DNA of 64,000 bases from Miscanthus floridulus (lineage: Eukaryota; Streptophyta; Magnoliopsida; Poales; Poaceae). Position numbers and translations under genes: made by a program. Shown here piece by piece: positions 1 to 10,589 of the stretch. The DNA is taken from NCBI RefSeq assembly GCF_019320115.1, contig NC_089593.1, positions 38,355,474-38,419,473 on the forward strand, written 5' to 3'. Numbering within the stretch: position 1 is the stretch's first letter; each line of letters opens with the position of its first letter. The notes beneath the pieces were generated by a model. The model saw only the letters and a program-made list of their open reading frames with translations, did not search any database and was not told where the DNA came from.

Positions 1-258
1 TAAAATTTACGCACTTTGGAAAAAAAGAGCCAATCCACGTAACTTTACGCGCTCCTCTGCCTCCGCGTATCCTTCTCGCCATTTTCGTCGTGCCATGATT
101 TGGCACGGCTTCCCTCCCTTCGCACCCCTTCTTTTGCCGCATCTTCTCTCCCTTTGCGCGTTCCTCCATCGCTAGCAGAGAGATCGCTCCTCCATCGTCG
201 CTTCCGAGAGATTGGTCCTCCAGCTCCCCGATCGACGCCGCCGTGAAAGAGGTGCGTA
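1..258 (+). other. GC-rich flank, possibly a 5' leader exon
   Basis: CT-rich and GC-rich stretch with no convincing reading frame. It resembles a plant 5' untranslated leader and ends near 250 in a purine-rich GAAAGAG followed by GTGCGTA, which reads as an exon-to-intron junction. The putative CACTA terminus begins just after it. This could be untranslated DNA of a host gene or of a transposon; I cannot tell which. Confidence 0.25.
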
Positions 259-293
259 CACTATGTAAAAAAGGGTCATATCAACCAGCAATT

Positions 294-550
294 CTACAGA
301 CGCCAGACAAAAGCGCGTCTGTGATAAACGTATACAGATGTGCGTTACCGAACAAGCGTCTGTAGTAACTCCTAGACCGAGGTGACCGGTCCGACGGGGT
401 CAACACGCGTCTATAATAACGGTTTCTACCGACGTGCTTTTATGAATGCATCTTTAGTTATTGACTTATTACAGATGCGTGTTTACTATTTAGACGCATG
501 TTTCTAAGATGCGTCTGTAGCAATTTTATTTGGTCAGACGCCTGTTTTGA
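294..550. repeat. CACTA subterminal repeats
   Basis: About ten copies in both orientations of a short motif around ACAGACGCG / CGCGTCTGT, often followed by AGTAAC or ATAAT, for example near 296, 313, 334, 353, 402, 472, 493, 508 and 535. Dense short motifs in both orientations next to a terminus are the usual binding sites for CACTA TnpA-like proteins. Related motifs recur at 14200-14455 and 24780-25000. Confidence 0.7.
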
Positions 551-560
551 AGGCGCATTT

Positions 561-1492
561 GTACAATATTTTGGCGTGTGCTCGGTAGTGGCCACTGCTC
601 TACTCATCGCGCCGCGGCGGAGCCTCAGCTCTAGGTCTAGGCGGCGTGACGCTAGCTCCTTGGCTGGCTGCTAGAGAGGCTCAGAGAGCTCAGCTCATCA
701 GCTCAGGACGGTGGAAGGCCGTGGTGTTCGCAGCGGGTGCACACCCTGGGTCCTCTAAGGCAGGTGGCGGTCCTCTGAGGCGGGCAGCGGGCGTGCGGCT
801 CGGCCGGCGGGCGTTGCTTGGGGCGCGCGAGGCCAGGCGACCGATGAAAACCGAGAGCGTGGGACATCACGGGCGGCACCTATAGGTGTGACGTGCGTGC
901 ACATGCGGCCGTGGCAGGTGCGAGACAATGTGACACTGGCTGGCGTGAAGCATGCGGCGGCACTGGCGTCGGTGGCTGCGGGCAGCCGAGGGGCATGCCC
1001 AGGCGTACTAAGGCCATCGACCAGCCATTCCCCTTCGCCTCTGCTCTGCTCTTGATCCATATCCATCCTTCCGGTGGCGGCTTACCGTCCAACCACCGAT
1101 GACATCCTCTCAAGGTTGATTGGTCCCTGGCGTGAGCTCAGCTCAGCTCAGGTAGTGACCAAATTCATTCCTAATAATAGAATCAACTCAACTACTAGAT
1201 GGAATCTGTGTGCTTAATTCTATCTCGATCTCAACAGGGTGCGCTCGTTCTTACTCGATCTCTGTTGTGCTATGCCATCGCCATAGTAGTGCTTCGCCGC
1301 CCAGCAGTGGCTAGAGGTGAGCTCTACAACTACTTGTGCAACAAATTAACTTGCATTCTAAACTTTGATGAGCTTATGTCAAACTATGATGATGCAACAT
1401 GCTACTTATTTGTGCCAAAATTATTGTGTTGTGACAATTTCTTGATATGATTGACTTATTATTCTTCTATTTTCAATTTTCTTTTGTATACT
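561..1492. other. No gene seen; leader region of CACTA transposase
   Basis: GC-rich up to about 1160 with repeated AGCTCAGCTCA tracts, then AT-richer. Short open frames on both strands show no recognisable domain. It probably represents untranslated or intronic sequence ahead of the transposase start at 1493. Confidence 0.4.
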
Positions 1493-3490
1493 ATGGAGGA
1501 TCGAAGCCGCTGGATGTATCTTTGAAACCGTACTTGTGATGACTATTTAGATGGTCTTAAATCTTTCCTAACTATTGCACAGATAGATATGTTGAATGGA
1601 CAGAAGTCATCTATGTGGTGTCCATGCGTTGACTGTAAGAATGAAAAGCAATACTCGAATTCGTTGACAGTACATGCCCATCTAATAATGCGTGGATTCA
1701 TGGATGACTACAGATGTTGGAACAAACATGAAGAAGAAGGTGTCAATGCCCGAGACCAGGCATAGGCTGCTGGTCAGCAGGATGGTGAGGAAGGCCTCCA
1801 TAAAACTGATGCTGGTTGTGAGGAAGCACCCTTTGGCAATGAGGAACTATGTGATGATGATGTAGCAGATATTACTGCCAACTACGATGTAGTCCATCTT
1901 GCTGAAAATTTGGAGGAGATGGTGCATGATGCCTTTAGCTTTGAGGAGTACACTGGTTTGGAGTTCAAGAAGATGGAACAACTGTTGAAAGATATAAAGT
2001 TGTCCGCTTCGCTAAAGATTCTCCAATTGAAGGCAAAAAATCATTGGACTGACAAGGGCTTCAGAGAATTGCTAGAAGTGCTTATGGATATGCTTCCCGA
2101 GGGGAATGAGATACCCAGGACTACATATGAGGCCAAGAAGATTATTTGTCCAATGGGATTGAAGTTTGAGAAAATTCATGTTTGCAAGAATGACTGCACC
2201 TGGTTCCATGGTGACTATGAAGCTGATATAGAATGCCCCAAGTGTGGAACCTCTCGTTACAAACGAAGAACTAATGAGGGTGATGGCGATGAGGAGATGC
2301 GCCGTAGAGTTCCTAGGAAGGTCGCATGGTACTTCCCTATAATTCCTCGCCTAAAACGGTTGTTTGCAACCTCTAGGGACGCATGATTGTTGACCTCGCA
2401 CTCAGATGGGTGGATGGTTGATGATTATATACGCCACCCAACAGATGGTATTCAGTGGTGGGTCATTGATTTTCAGCATAAATCATTTTCTAATGAGCCA
2501 AGGAATCTTCGGTTTGCACTGAGCACACATGGCATGAACCCATTTGGTAACATGAGTAGCTCACATAGTGTTTGGCCTATGTGTTAACTATCTACAACCT
2601 TCCACCCTGGCTGAACAACAAGCGGAGGTACATGATGATGTCAGTTTTGATCTTTGGTCTGTATCAACCAGGTGTTAACATTGACATGTTTCTAAGGCCG
2701 CTTATTGATGATTTACAAAAGCTTTAGAAAGAAGAGGGAATTAGAGTGTACGATGGTTTTAGGAAAGAGCGTTTCAACTTACATGCCATGTTGTTCACCA
2801 CCATCACTGATATTCTAGGACATCGTTGCATGTTTGGGCAGAGCAAAGGAGAAAAGATTGCTTCCAGTGCTTAGATGACACCAAGACTGTTTGGCTGAAT
2901 AACTCAAAGAAGAGGGTTTATGTAAGGTATCGACAATCATCTAGCATAATGGGAAATGAAATGTTAGTTTGATGGGATGAGGGAGATAGGATCTGCCCCA
3001 AGGAATTTCAGCAGGAAATAGGTCTATGACCAGGTCCTAAAGGATACCACACCTAAAGATGTACCGGAGAGCACTGTCCTTGGAAAGCGAAAAGCAATGC
3101 AAAAGCAAATAGTGCTGATAAGAATAGTTGGAAGAAAATGTCAATCCTATGGGAGCTACTTTACTGGAAACACCTAGCGGTCCACCACAACATCGATCTC
3201 ATGCACGTGAAAAACAATGTAGGTGGGAGTTTGCTTGGGACACTCATGAATGACAAGTGGAAAACCAAGGACCATGTTAAAGCAAGAGCCGACCTAGAGG
3301 AACTGGACATAAGGCCTGAGCTCTGTCCTAACAGTACCAATGCCCAACCACCTCTATCTGCCATGAACCTAACCCGACAAGAGAAGCAAGAATTGTGCGA
3401 CTTCTTTCATAGTGTCAAAGTTCCCTCTAGATATGTAGCCAACATCCAAAAGCTTGTGCCTGCAAGAGAAAAAAAATGCTTCCCATGAAG
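1493..3490 (+). pseudogene. CACTA transposase (TNP2 type), N-terminal and core part, decayed
   Basis: Encodes the transposase that would cut and paste CACTA elements. The frame opens at ATG 1493 (MEDRSRWMYL) with a transposase-associated domain carrying the CPCVDC and MRGFMDDYRCW motifs. It continues through 1910-2386 in the same frame with a zinc-binding-like section (CKNDCTWFHG, CPKCGTSRYKRR). The TNP2 core follows as fragments to 3490, with WELLYWKHLAVHHNIDLMHV near 3140 and ADLEELDIRPELCP near 3290. Stops occur near 1522, 1764, 2384 and 2585, and frames change several times after 2700, so it is not functional. Intron positions cannot be separated from decay with confidence. Confidence 0.85.
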
Positions 3491-4726
3491 GCTCATGATT
3501 GCGATGTCATGCTCACAACAATGCTTGTTGTTGGTATCCGAAATATATTGCCAAAAAACCCCGAATGGCAATCATGAGTCTATGCTTCCTCTTTAATGCA
3601 ATCTCTCAAAAGGTCATTGATGAACAAACATTAGACGATCTTGAAAAGAACATGTGTGAGATGATGTGTCTCCTTGAGGCTTACTTCCCACTGACTTTCT
3701 TTGACATATCCATCCATCTCATTGTACATTTGGTTAAGGAGATCAGGTATCTTGGATTGATGTTCCTCTACCACATGTATCCGTATGAGATTTATGAGTA
3801 CTCTTAATAGGTATGCCAAGAGCCAGATTCATCCTAAGGAAAGCATGGCACAATGCTATTCTACTAAGGAGGTGGTCGACTGGTGCCTCAGTTACATTGA
3901 CCCCACTAATCCAATCAGCATCTCCAAGTCTCACCATGAGGGAAGACTAGTGGGGAGAGGATGTCTTGGGGAGAAGAAAATTACTCCAGATGTAGATGCC
4001 TTCGAACGAGCCCACTTTCTAGTGCTACAACACATAGCAAAGGTGGAACCTTACATCGAAGAGCATAAGGAGATGTTGAGGCAACAAAATCTAGATCAGG
4101 GCGAAGCTTGGTTAGCAAGGGCACATATGAGTGGGTTCAACATCTGGTTTAGAGATCAACTTCGTAGTTTGAGCTCTTGCATAGACCAAAGGCTTCGATG
4201 GCTAGCAATAGGCCATTTCTTCATAGTCACAACTTATCAAAGCAATGACATAAATGGCTACACCTTTTACACCATTGATCAAGACAAGAAAAGTATGTAC
4301 CAGAACTCTGCTATTCATGTAGATGCATTTGACAGCAATATGCAGAAGACAACGTACTATGGTCAGATTGAAGAGATATGGGAACTCTCATATCTAGGCT
4401 TCAAGGTGCTCGTTTTTTGGTGTAGATGGGTTCAGGGAAGATAGGGTGTCATGAAAGACAAGTATGGCTTCACTACCATTGACATTGAACAAGTTGGGTA
4501 CAGGGAAGAGCCATTTGTAGTCACAAATCAAGTTTCCTAGGTCTTCTATATGCGCGACACTAGAAACAAGAAACAACAAGTGGTTCTCCCTGGGAAAAAG
4601 CGGGTTGTCAGAGTTGAAAATCTAGTGGAAGAGTTTGAGTACAATCAATCCAATGAAGTCCCACTTTTTGATACTTCCATCCTCCCTATGATTTTGGTGA
4701 GTGAGCTAACTCCATACACAAGAGAT
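3490..4726 (+). pseudogene. CACTA transposase C-terminal part (DUF4218 and DUF4216 regions)
   Basis: Continuation of the CACTA transposase. At 3550-3780 the text KPRMAIMSLCFLFNAIS and TFFDISIHLIVHLVKEI matches the DUF4218 region that follows TNP2 in plant CACTA proteins. The 219-codon frame from 3785 carries the end of DUF4218 (CLSYIDPTNP) and then DUF4216 (INGYTFYTIDQD, TTYYGQIEEIWEL). After one stop at 4441 the same frame runs on (KDKYGFTTIDIEQVGY) to 4726, where a copia element interrupts it. The final 16 codons resume at 10217. Confidence 0.85.
4722..4726. repeat. Copia target-site duplication, left copy (GAGAT)
   Basis: Five bases GAGAT directly before the 5' LTR. The identical GAGAT follows the 3' LTR at 10212-10216. 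Confidence 0.95.
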
Positions 4727-5207
4727 TGTTAGAATAAACTACTATTTTTCCTTGTGTGAACACAGCAAGGGAAGGCGGCGCCGAAAGACCCCCTGCTGCG
4801 ATACTATAGCGGCTGCAGGTGCAGGCGCCGCACGGCTCACCTGCAGCACTGTAGCCATGCAGTGGTCGGCACAGAGTCAGCCCTGTATGTTATCTAGTTA
4901 CTGTTACAGTATGTGGGCTGTACTAGGACTAGATAGATAGAGTTGTATAAATAGACTACCACGGCAACTCAGTAAAGAGAGTTCAGATTTGCCATCTCAC
5001 AGACAGGGCTTCAGCCAATGCTGGTGTCTTGTATTATGCATGCATGCTCTGTTCTCCCTTCTTCTTCTAGCTCTAGCCATAGTGTGTGGGACGAACAATG
5101 CTTGTTCGTGGTCGGCACGACTAGTGGGTGCTTGGCAACACTAGCGGATGCTCGGCAAGACTGGTGAGTGGTTCACTCACCTAAGCTGGTGATCCTATGG
5201 GCCAACA
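4727..5207 (+). repeat. Copia 5' LTR
   Basis: Starts TGTTAGAATAAAC and ends GGGCCAACA, with TG...CA borders. It contains a clear TATA box (GTATAAATAG near 4944-4953), so transcription should start shortly after it. It pairs with 9733-10211. Confidence 0.95.
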
Positions 5208-5222
5208 AGTGGTATCGCTAGA
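5208..5222 (+). promoter_or_regulatory. Primer binding site (initiator tRNA-Met type, decayed)
   Basis: Immediately after the 5' LTR the sequence AGTGGTATCGCTAGA resembles the common plant TGGTATCAGAGC primer site for initiator tRNA-Met. The last bases differ from that consensus. Confidence 0.6.
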
Positions 5223-5235
5223 CTAACCGCTAGCG

Positions 5236-6420
5236 ATGACGGGCGGTTCGGAGTTGGGCGACAGCAGTGGCACTGCTGTGGCTGCCCAGCCACGACCAAA
5301 GGTCATTGTTCGCACGGTGCGCGAGGTTAGCGACACCAGTTGGCCGACGCTGACTCGCACCAACTATGGAGAGTGGTCAGTGACCATGAAGGTCAAGCTC
5401 AGAGCCCGACGGGTCTGGAATGCTGTTGATAAGGGCACCAAAAATGAGGAAGATGACATGTCAGCGTTGGAGGCTATCCTCGCTGCTATACCGGTGTAGT
5501 ACAGGGAGTCGTTTGGGGCAAAGAGCTTGGCTAAGGAGGCATGGGAGGCTATTGCGGTGATGCGCGTTGGTTTCAACCATGCAAAGAAGGCAACGGCCCA
5601 GCTTCTGAAGCAGGAGTACGCCCTCCTCAAGTTTAAGGATGGTGAAATGGTGGAGGACTTCTCCCTCCGCCTGCAGACGCTCATCAGCAAGCTGAAGAGC
5701 CATGGCGTCACCATCGACAAAGAGGAGGCGGTCTCCAAGTACCTCCACTCTGTGTCGACAAAGTACATCCAGATCACTCTCTCGATAGAGACGATGCTGG
5801 ACTTGTCCACCCTCACCATTAAGGATGTGACAGGCCGTCTGTGGGCGGTGGACGAGCGCCTAGAGCAGGCGACAACAACGAAGGACAGCGGGAAACTCCT
5901 GCTGACAGAAGAGGAGTGGGCTGCTTGGAGGAACTCCGGAAAGGTAGCCTCCTCTAGCCGCGGTGGCGATGGTAAGCGCTGCGGTAAGACTTCTTCAGAG
6001 AAGAAGCAGGTCGACCCCAATGAATGTCGGTGTTGCGGGAAGATGGGCCATTGGACACGGGAGTGCCCAAAATGTAAGCAGGAGAAGAAGGCTCAGGCTC
6101 ATCTAGCGCAAGCCGATGATGAGGATGAGGCCACTATCCTGATGGTGACATTCTGTGCACTGCACGACATCGAGGCCGAGGAAAGGGAAGAGGCAGAGAT
6201 GGTGGAAGGACCTGGGAAGGCCCTAAAGACCGTCAAACTCGACGAACCAAGCGCCCAAGTTCACCTTGGATGTGTGGGCGCCGACCAGGAGCAGCGGTGG
6301 TATCTAGACTCTAGTGCCAGTAACCACATGACGGGCTCCAAGGCTTCCTTCTCCAAGCTCAACGACGATGTTAGTGGTACGGTGAAGTTTGGTGATGGAT
6401 CAAGGGTGGCTATCTAAGGG
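5236..6420 (+). pseudogene. Copia gag and start of protease, with stops
   Basis: The gag part forms the particle and packages the RNA. ATG 5236 opens a frame with TRTNYGEWSVTMKVKLRARR, typical of copia gag (UBN2 family). A zinc knuckle of CCHC type, CRCCGKMGHWTRECPKC, lies near 6020-6075. The protease follows with YLDSSASNHMTG near 6300, where the catalytic Asp-Ser-Gly is changed to DSS. In-frame stops occur at 5497 (TAG) and 6415 (TAA). The frame is the same as for the rest of pol. Confidence 0.9.
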
Positions 6421-7563
6421 CGTGGCACCATCATCTTTAGGTGCCAGAACAGGGAGCACCGCACGCTAACAGATGTATATTACATCCCGTAGCTATGTTC
6501 AAGCATCATCAGCATTGGTCAGCTAGATGAGAGCGGTAGCGAGGTACTGATCAAGGACGGAGTCCTTAGGATTAGGGACCAAGAACAGTGACTTCTTGCC
6601 AAGGTGAAGAGGTCCCTGAACCGGTTGTACCTGCTCGACTTGAAGGTAGAGCAACCGGTGTGCCTGGCGGCAAGGCACTTCGAGGAACCGTGGATGTGGC
6701 ATGCCCGGTTCAGACATCTCAGCTTCGACGTGCTTGGTCGGCTCGAGAAGATGGTTTGAGGGCTACCCCACATCAAGCACGGAGGCAAGCTATGTGACAG
6801 CTGCCTGGCCAGGAAGTAGAGGAGGCTATCTTTCCTGAAGGTGGCCAAGTATCGCGCAAAGGACGCTCTCGAGCTTGTCCACGGCGACCTCTGCAGGCCG
6901 ATCACGCCTACTACAAACGGTGGTCGGCGGTACTTCCTCCTGCTCGTGGATGATTGCAGTCGCTACATGTGGCTGCAACTCCTAATGAGCAAGGATGAAG
7001 CAGTGACGGCGATTAAGAAGTTCAAGACACGCGCGGAGGCCGAGAGCGGCAAGAAGCTCCACGTACTGAGGACTGATCGCGGTGGCGAATTCACTTCGGT
7101 GGAGTTCGCTGCGTACTACGCAGATCAGGGTGTGGGGTAACACCACACTGTGCCATACCCACCACAACAAAATGGCATGGTGGAGAGGTGGAACTAGATG
7201 GTGGTCGGCATGGCCCGATCCATGATGAAGGCAAAAGGTATGCCGACAAGGTTCTAGGGAGAGGCGATGACCACGGCGGTGTTCATCCTCAACCGCGCTC
7301 TGACCAAGGCCCTGATGGGCAAGACGCTATTCGAAGCTTGGTATGGACGCAAGCCAAGCGTGTCCTTCCTTCAGACATTTGGCTGCATCGGCCACGTCAA
7401 GAAGACGAAGCCGAACCTCACCAAGCTGGAGGACAGGAGCACACCGATGGTGTTCCTAGGCTACGCGGAGGGTACCAAGGCATACTGGCTCTATGACCCA
7501 CGCGGAGACAAGGTGTTTGTCTCGCGTGACATTGTGTTCGACGAGGAGGCGGCTTGGGACTAG
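6421..7563 (+). pseudogene. Copia integrase, with stops
   Basis: Integrase inserts the cDNA into the genome. The pre-integrase zinc region (HARFRHLSFDVL, CDSCLARK) is at 6695-6820. The core is at 6870-7200, with HGDLCRPITP for the first catalytic Asp, LRTDRGGEF for the second and QQNGMVER for the Glu, all three retained. The C-terminal GKTLFEAWYGRKPSVSFLQTFG region ends with FLGYAEGTKAYWLYDP near 7490. In-frame stops lie near 6490, 6589, 6757, 6817, 7138, 7195, 7255 and 7561. There is no frameshift. Confidence 0.92.
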
Positions 7564-7649
7564 AGCAGTCTGAGTAAGGGGGAAGCTGGCGGCTTCACCA
7601 GCACCTTCATCGTCAAGCACTTGGTCATCCACGGTGGTGGAGACGTAGG

Positions 7650-8015
7650 GGAAGAGGTGCCAAGCACTCCGACGGTAGAACCGAGCACTCCTGCGGCAGT
7701 GTCGAGCACTTCGGGAGGGATGCCGAGCACTCTGGGAGGAGGGCCGAGCACTCTTGGAGGGATGTCGAGCACACCAGGAGTGGTGCCGGGAGGTTCTGCA
7801 GTGGTGGCGACCACTCTAGGACGGGTGCCGAGCACTCCCATGGCGGAGCCAAGACATCTTGCAGTGGTGTCGACCACTCCAAGACTAAGGCTGAACACTC
7901 CTACAGTGTGGCCGAACACTGCAGGAGTTATGACAAGCAGTCCAGAAGTAGTGCCAAGCACCCAAGGTGCTGTGCCAAGCACTCTGGCGGAACAGGAAAC
8001 TCCATCGACACCGAT
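7650..8015 (+). repeat. Coding minisatellite in the copia integrase-RT linker
   Basis: About fifteen degenerate copies of a 24-27 bp unit around GTGCCGAGCACTCC, read in frame as variations of VPSTPGG (VPSTPTVEPSTP, MPSTLGGGPSTL, VVPSTQGAVPSTL). It lies between integrase and reverse transcriptase in an otherwise open frame. A linker of this kind is not needed for catalysis, so the repeat probably expanded by slippage or unequal exchange. Confidence 0.85.
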
Positions 8016-8640
8016 CGAGTTTGCCTCACCTCCAAATGATATCACTGAGTTTGTGGATGCCTTCCATGAAGGTGAGGAGGTGCGGTTCCACAGGCTGGAT
8101 GACGTCATCGATGGCACAGGTCCCTCAGGTCTAGCGGGCAGGCTGCTCAATGACATAGAGCTACTACTCGTCAGTGCAGAGGAACCACCCACGTTCGCGC
8201 TAGCCGAGCGCGATGGAAACTGGCGATGGGTGATGCTGGAGGAGATGAAGGCGATCAAGGAAAGCGAGACATGGTAGCTCGTCGATCCACCTCCATGATG
8301 TTGTCCAATCAGCCTAAAGTGGGTGTACAAAGTCAAGCGGGATGAGCTCGACGCCATCAAACACAAGGCGTGCCTCATCGCCCGGGGCTTTTTTCAGCGC
8401 GAGGGCATAGACTTCGAGGAGGTCTTTGCGCCAGTAGCGCGCATGGAGTCAATCCATTTGGTACTTGCCTTGGCAGCAACAAAGGACTGGCGCGTCCATC
8501 ACTTGGACGTTAAATCGGCCTTCCTCAATGGCAAACTGGCGGAAATAGTCTTCGTCAGGCAACCCCTAGGTTTCGCCATCGAGGGAGAGGAGCACAGGGT
8601 GCTCCGACTACGCAAGGCGCTCTACGGGCTGTGGTAGGCC
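8016..8640 (+). pseudogene. Copia reverse transcriptase, N-terminal half, with stops
   Basis: Reverse transcriptase copies the element RNA. The frame has LKWVYKVKRDELDAIKHKACLIARG near 8315-8385, VFAPVARMESIHLVLALAA near 8425-8490, [14 protein letters not shown] (first catalytic Asp region) near 8500-8540, and LRKALYGLW near 8610-8637. Stops occur near 8275, 8296 and 8635. All sit in the same frame as gag and integrase. Confidence 0.93.
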
Positions 8641-9738
8641 CCCCGAGCATGGAACACCAAGCTTGACGCCACGCTGGGCGAGCTTGGGTTTCAACGGTGC
8701 GCAACCGAGCACGCTCTCTACACGCAGCGACGGAGGAAGGAGGAGCTCATTGTCGGCGTGTATGTGGACGACTTGATTGTCACCGACGCGCGCACGGAGG
8801 ACATCAATAGCTTCAAGCGTGAGATGGCGGCTCGTTTTTGAATGAGCAATCTTGGCACACTCTCCTACTACCTCGGCATCGAGGTGAGACAGGGGAAGGA
8901 GGAATTCACGCTCGGTCAGAGCGCGTATGCCTCCAAGCTGTTGGAGCGGAGCGGCATGGCTAAGTGCAAGCCATGTGTGACTCCAATGGAGGAGTGGCTG
9001 AAGCTGACAAAGGCTAGCACCGTGGCAAAGGTGGATGCAACACTCTACCGGAGCATCGTCGGCGGTCTGCGCTACCGAGTCCACACGAGGCCAAACATTG
9101 CGTTCGCCGTGGGCTACGTCAGTTGCTTCATGGAGGATCCCAGTGAGGATCACTGTGCTGCAATGAAGCGGCTACTACGCTACGTCGAAGGGACGGTGGA
9201 TCCAGGGATCATCTTTCCTAAGACCGGCAGGAGTAGGCTGCAACTCACTATGTTCAGCGATGCAGATATGGCGGGGGACATCGACGGATGACAGAGCACC
9301 TCTGGCGTGCTCGTCTTCCTCGGGTCGGCCCCAATTTCATGGCTGTCGCTGAAACAGAAGGTGTTGGCGCTATCTACGTGCGAGGCAGAGTACGTAGCGG
9401 CGGCCACAGCGGCGTGCCAAGTTGTGTGGCTACGCCGGCTGCTGGGTGAGCTGACCGGCATGGATTCTCACTCACAAGCACTGATGGTGGACAACCAGCC
9501 CATCATCGCCCTTGCGAAGAATCTGGTTCTGCACGACCGGAGCAAACACATCGACGTGAAGTTCCACTTCCTCAGAGACTGTGTCGATGGAGGGCAGATC
9601 GTCATCGAGTTTGTCGAAACTGGTCGACAACTCGTCCTCACCAAACCGCTCGGACGTCTTCGACTCACGGAGCTGAAGGAGATGATCGGCATGGAGGGGG
9701 TACAAGAGATAGCAGTAGGTTTAGGGGAAGATTGTTAG
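8641..9738 (+). pseudogene. Copia reverse transcriptase end and RNase H, with stops
   Basis: The catalytic YVDDLIV box is intact near 8761-8781. A TGA at 8839 interrupts the following MSNLGTLSYYLGIEV. RNase H runs from about 9220, with FSDADMAG (catalytic Asp) and, after a TGA at 9289, STSGVLVFLGSAPISWLS, STCEAEYVAAATA (catalytic Glu) and DRSKHIDVKFHFLRD. The frame ends at a natural stop at 9736-9738, just before the polypurine tract. It uses the same reading phase as everything from 5236. Confidence 0.93.
9716..9732 (+). promoter_or_regulatory. Polypurine tract of the copia element
   Basis: AGGTTTAGGGGAAGAT directly before the 3' LTR, in the expected position and purine-rich. It would prime plus-strand DNA synthesis. 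It overlaps the end of the RNase H frame. Confidence 0.8.
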
Positions 9739-10211
9739 AATAAACTACTATTTTTCCTTGTGTGAACACAGCAAGGGAATGCGGCGCCGAAAGGCCCCCT
9801 GCTGTGATACTATAGCCGCTGCAGGTACAGGCGCTGCATGGCTCACCTGCAGCACTGCAGCCATGCAGTGGCCGGCGCAGAGTCAGCCCTTTATGTTATC
9901 TAGTTACTATTACAGCATGTGGGTTATACTATGACTAGATAGATAGAGTTGTATAAATAGACTACCATGGCAACTCAGTAAAGAGAGTTCAGATTTGCCA
10001 TCTCAGACAGGGCTTCGGCCAACGCTGGTGTCTTGTATTGTGCGTGCATGCTCTGTTCTCCCTTCTTCTTCTAGCTCCAGCCATAGTGTGTGGGACGGAC
10101 AACGCTTGTTTGTGGTCGGCACGGCTAGTGGGTGCTCGGCAACACTAGCGGGTGCTTGGTAAGACTGGTGAGTGGTTCACTCACCTGAGCCGGTGATCCT
10201 GTGGGCCAACA
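9733..10211 (+). repeat. Copia 3' LTR
   Basis: Starts TGTTAGAATAAAC, ends GTGGGCCAACA and aligns along its whole length with 4727-5207. Differences are mostly C/T or G/A. Confidence 0.95.
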
Positions 10212-10216
10212 GAGAT
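10212..10216. repeat. Copia target-site duplication, right copy (GAGAT)
   Basis: Five bases GAGAT directly after the 3' LTR, a perfect match to 4722-4726. Confidence 0.95.
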
Positions 10217-10264
10217 GGCCATAAAAAGGATGTCCTCGAGGCGAAAAGACGCCGAAAAAAATGA
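10217..10264 (+). pseudogene. Last codons of the interrupted CACTA transposase
   Basis: Removing the copia element and one copy of its GAGAT duplication joins ...TPYTRD (ending 4726) in frame to GHKKDVLEAKRRRKK, with a TGA stop at 10262-10264. The basic tail is intact. This rejoining shows that the copia insertion happened within the coding frame. Confidence 0.75.
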
Positions 10265-10589
10265 GTGCCCAAAAATTGATGATCTTGTGAGTGATTTCAA
10301 GAGACTTCATTGATCTGGTATGAGAACTCATTAGTATTCAATAGCATGCTGCTACCTATAGTTTTGGATAGCAAGTTGCTGAACTTATCTTTTATGCAGG
10401 ATAGGAGCCGGAGGTCAGAGAGATAGGAGGCAGCTCTAAAATGTCAATTCTAAGAGATAGGAGCTTTCTGGTGTAAAATTTGAAAACTTTTTTTGCTTGT
10501 AATGTTATGCCCACAGCCCCTTGTAATGTGTATGGTACCTTGTGGATGTATGCTGAAATTTGCTACTTCATTTCCTTTTCGATGAAACA
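10265..10589. other. No gene seen; 3' region of the CACTA transposase
   Basis: Follows the transposase stop. It contains a short repeated GATAGGAGC motif (near 10400, 10426 and 10457) and the AT-rich junction with a minus-strand L1 tail. It is probably the transposase 3' untranslated region. Confidence 0.4.

Larger units (their letters stand above)
4727..10211 (+). mobile_element. Complete Ty1/copia LTR retrotransposon
   Basis: A 5,485-bp element with two LTRs (481 and 479 bp), perfect 5-bp target duplications, a primer-binding-site-like sequence after the 5' LTR, a polypurine tract before the 3' LTR, and the order gag, protease, integrase, reverse transcriptase, RNase H. That order defines copia. 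The whole polyprotein stays in one frame but has about 15 stops. The LTRs differ at several percent of positions, mostly transitions, so it is not a recent insertion. Confidence 0.97.

Noticed and set aside
1199..1450. 83-codon frame before the CACTA transposase
   Set aside because: No similarity that I recognise. It ends before the transposase start at 1493 and is in another phase (1199 is phase 2, but a TGA at 1448 separates it), so it is probably untranslated sequence.
5364..6020. Minus-strand 218-codon frame
   Set aside because: Antisense of the copia gag. The plus strand has the zinc knuckle and is in phase with pol.
7560..8378. Minus-strand 272-codon open frame with Val/Leu-Gly-Thr repeats
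   Set aside because: It is the antisense reading of the VPSTP minisatellite and linker of the copia polyprotein. The plus frame has the pol motifs on both sides.
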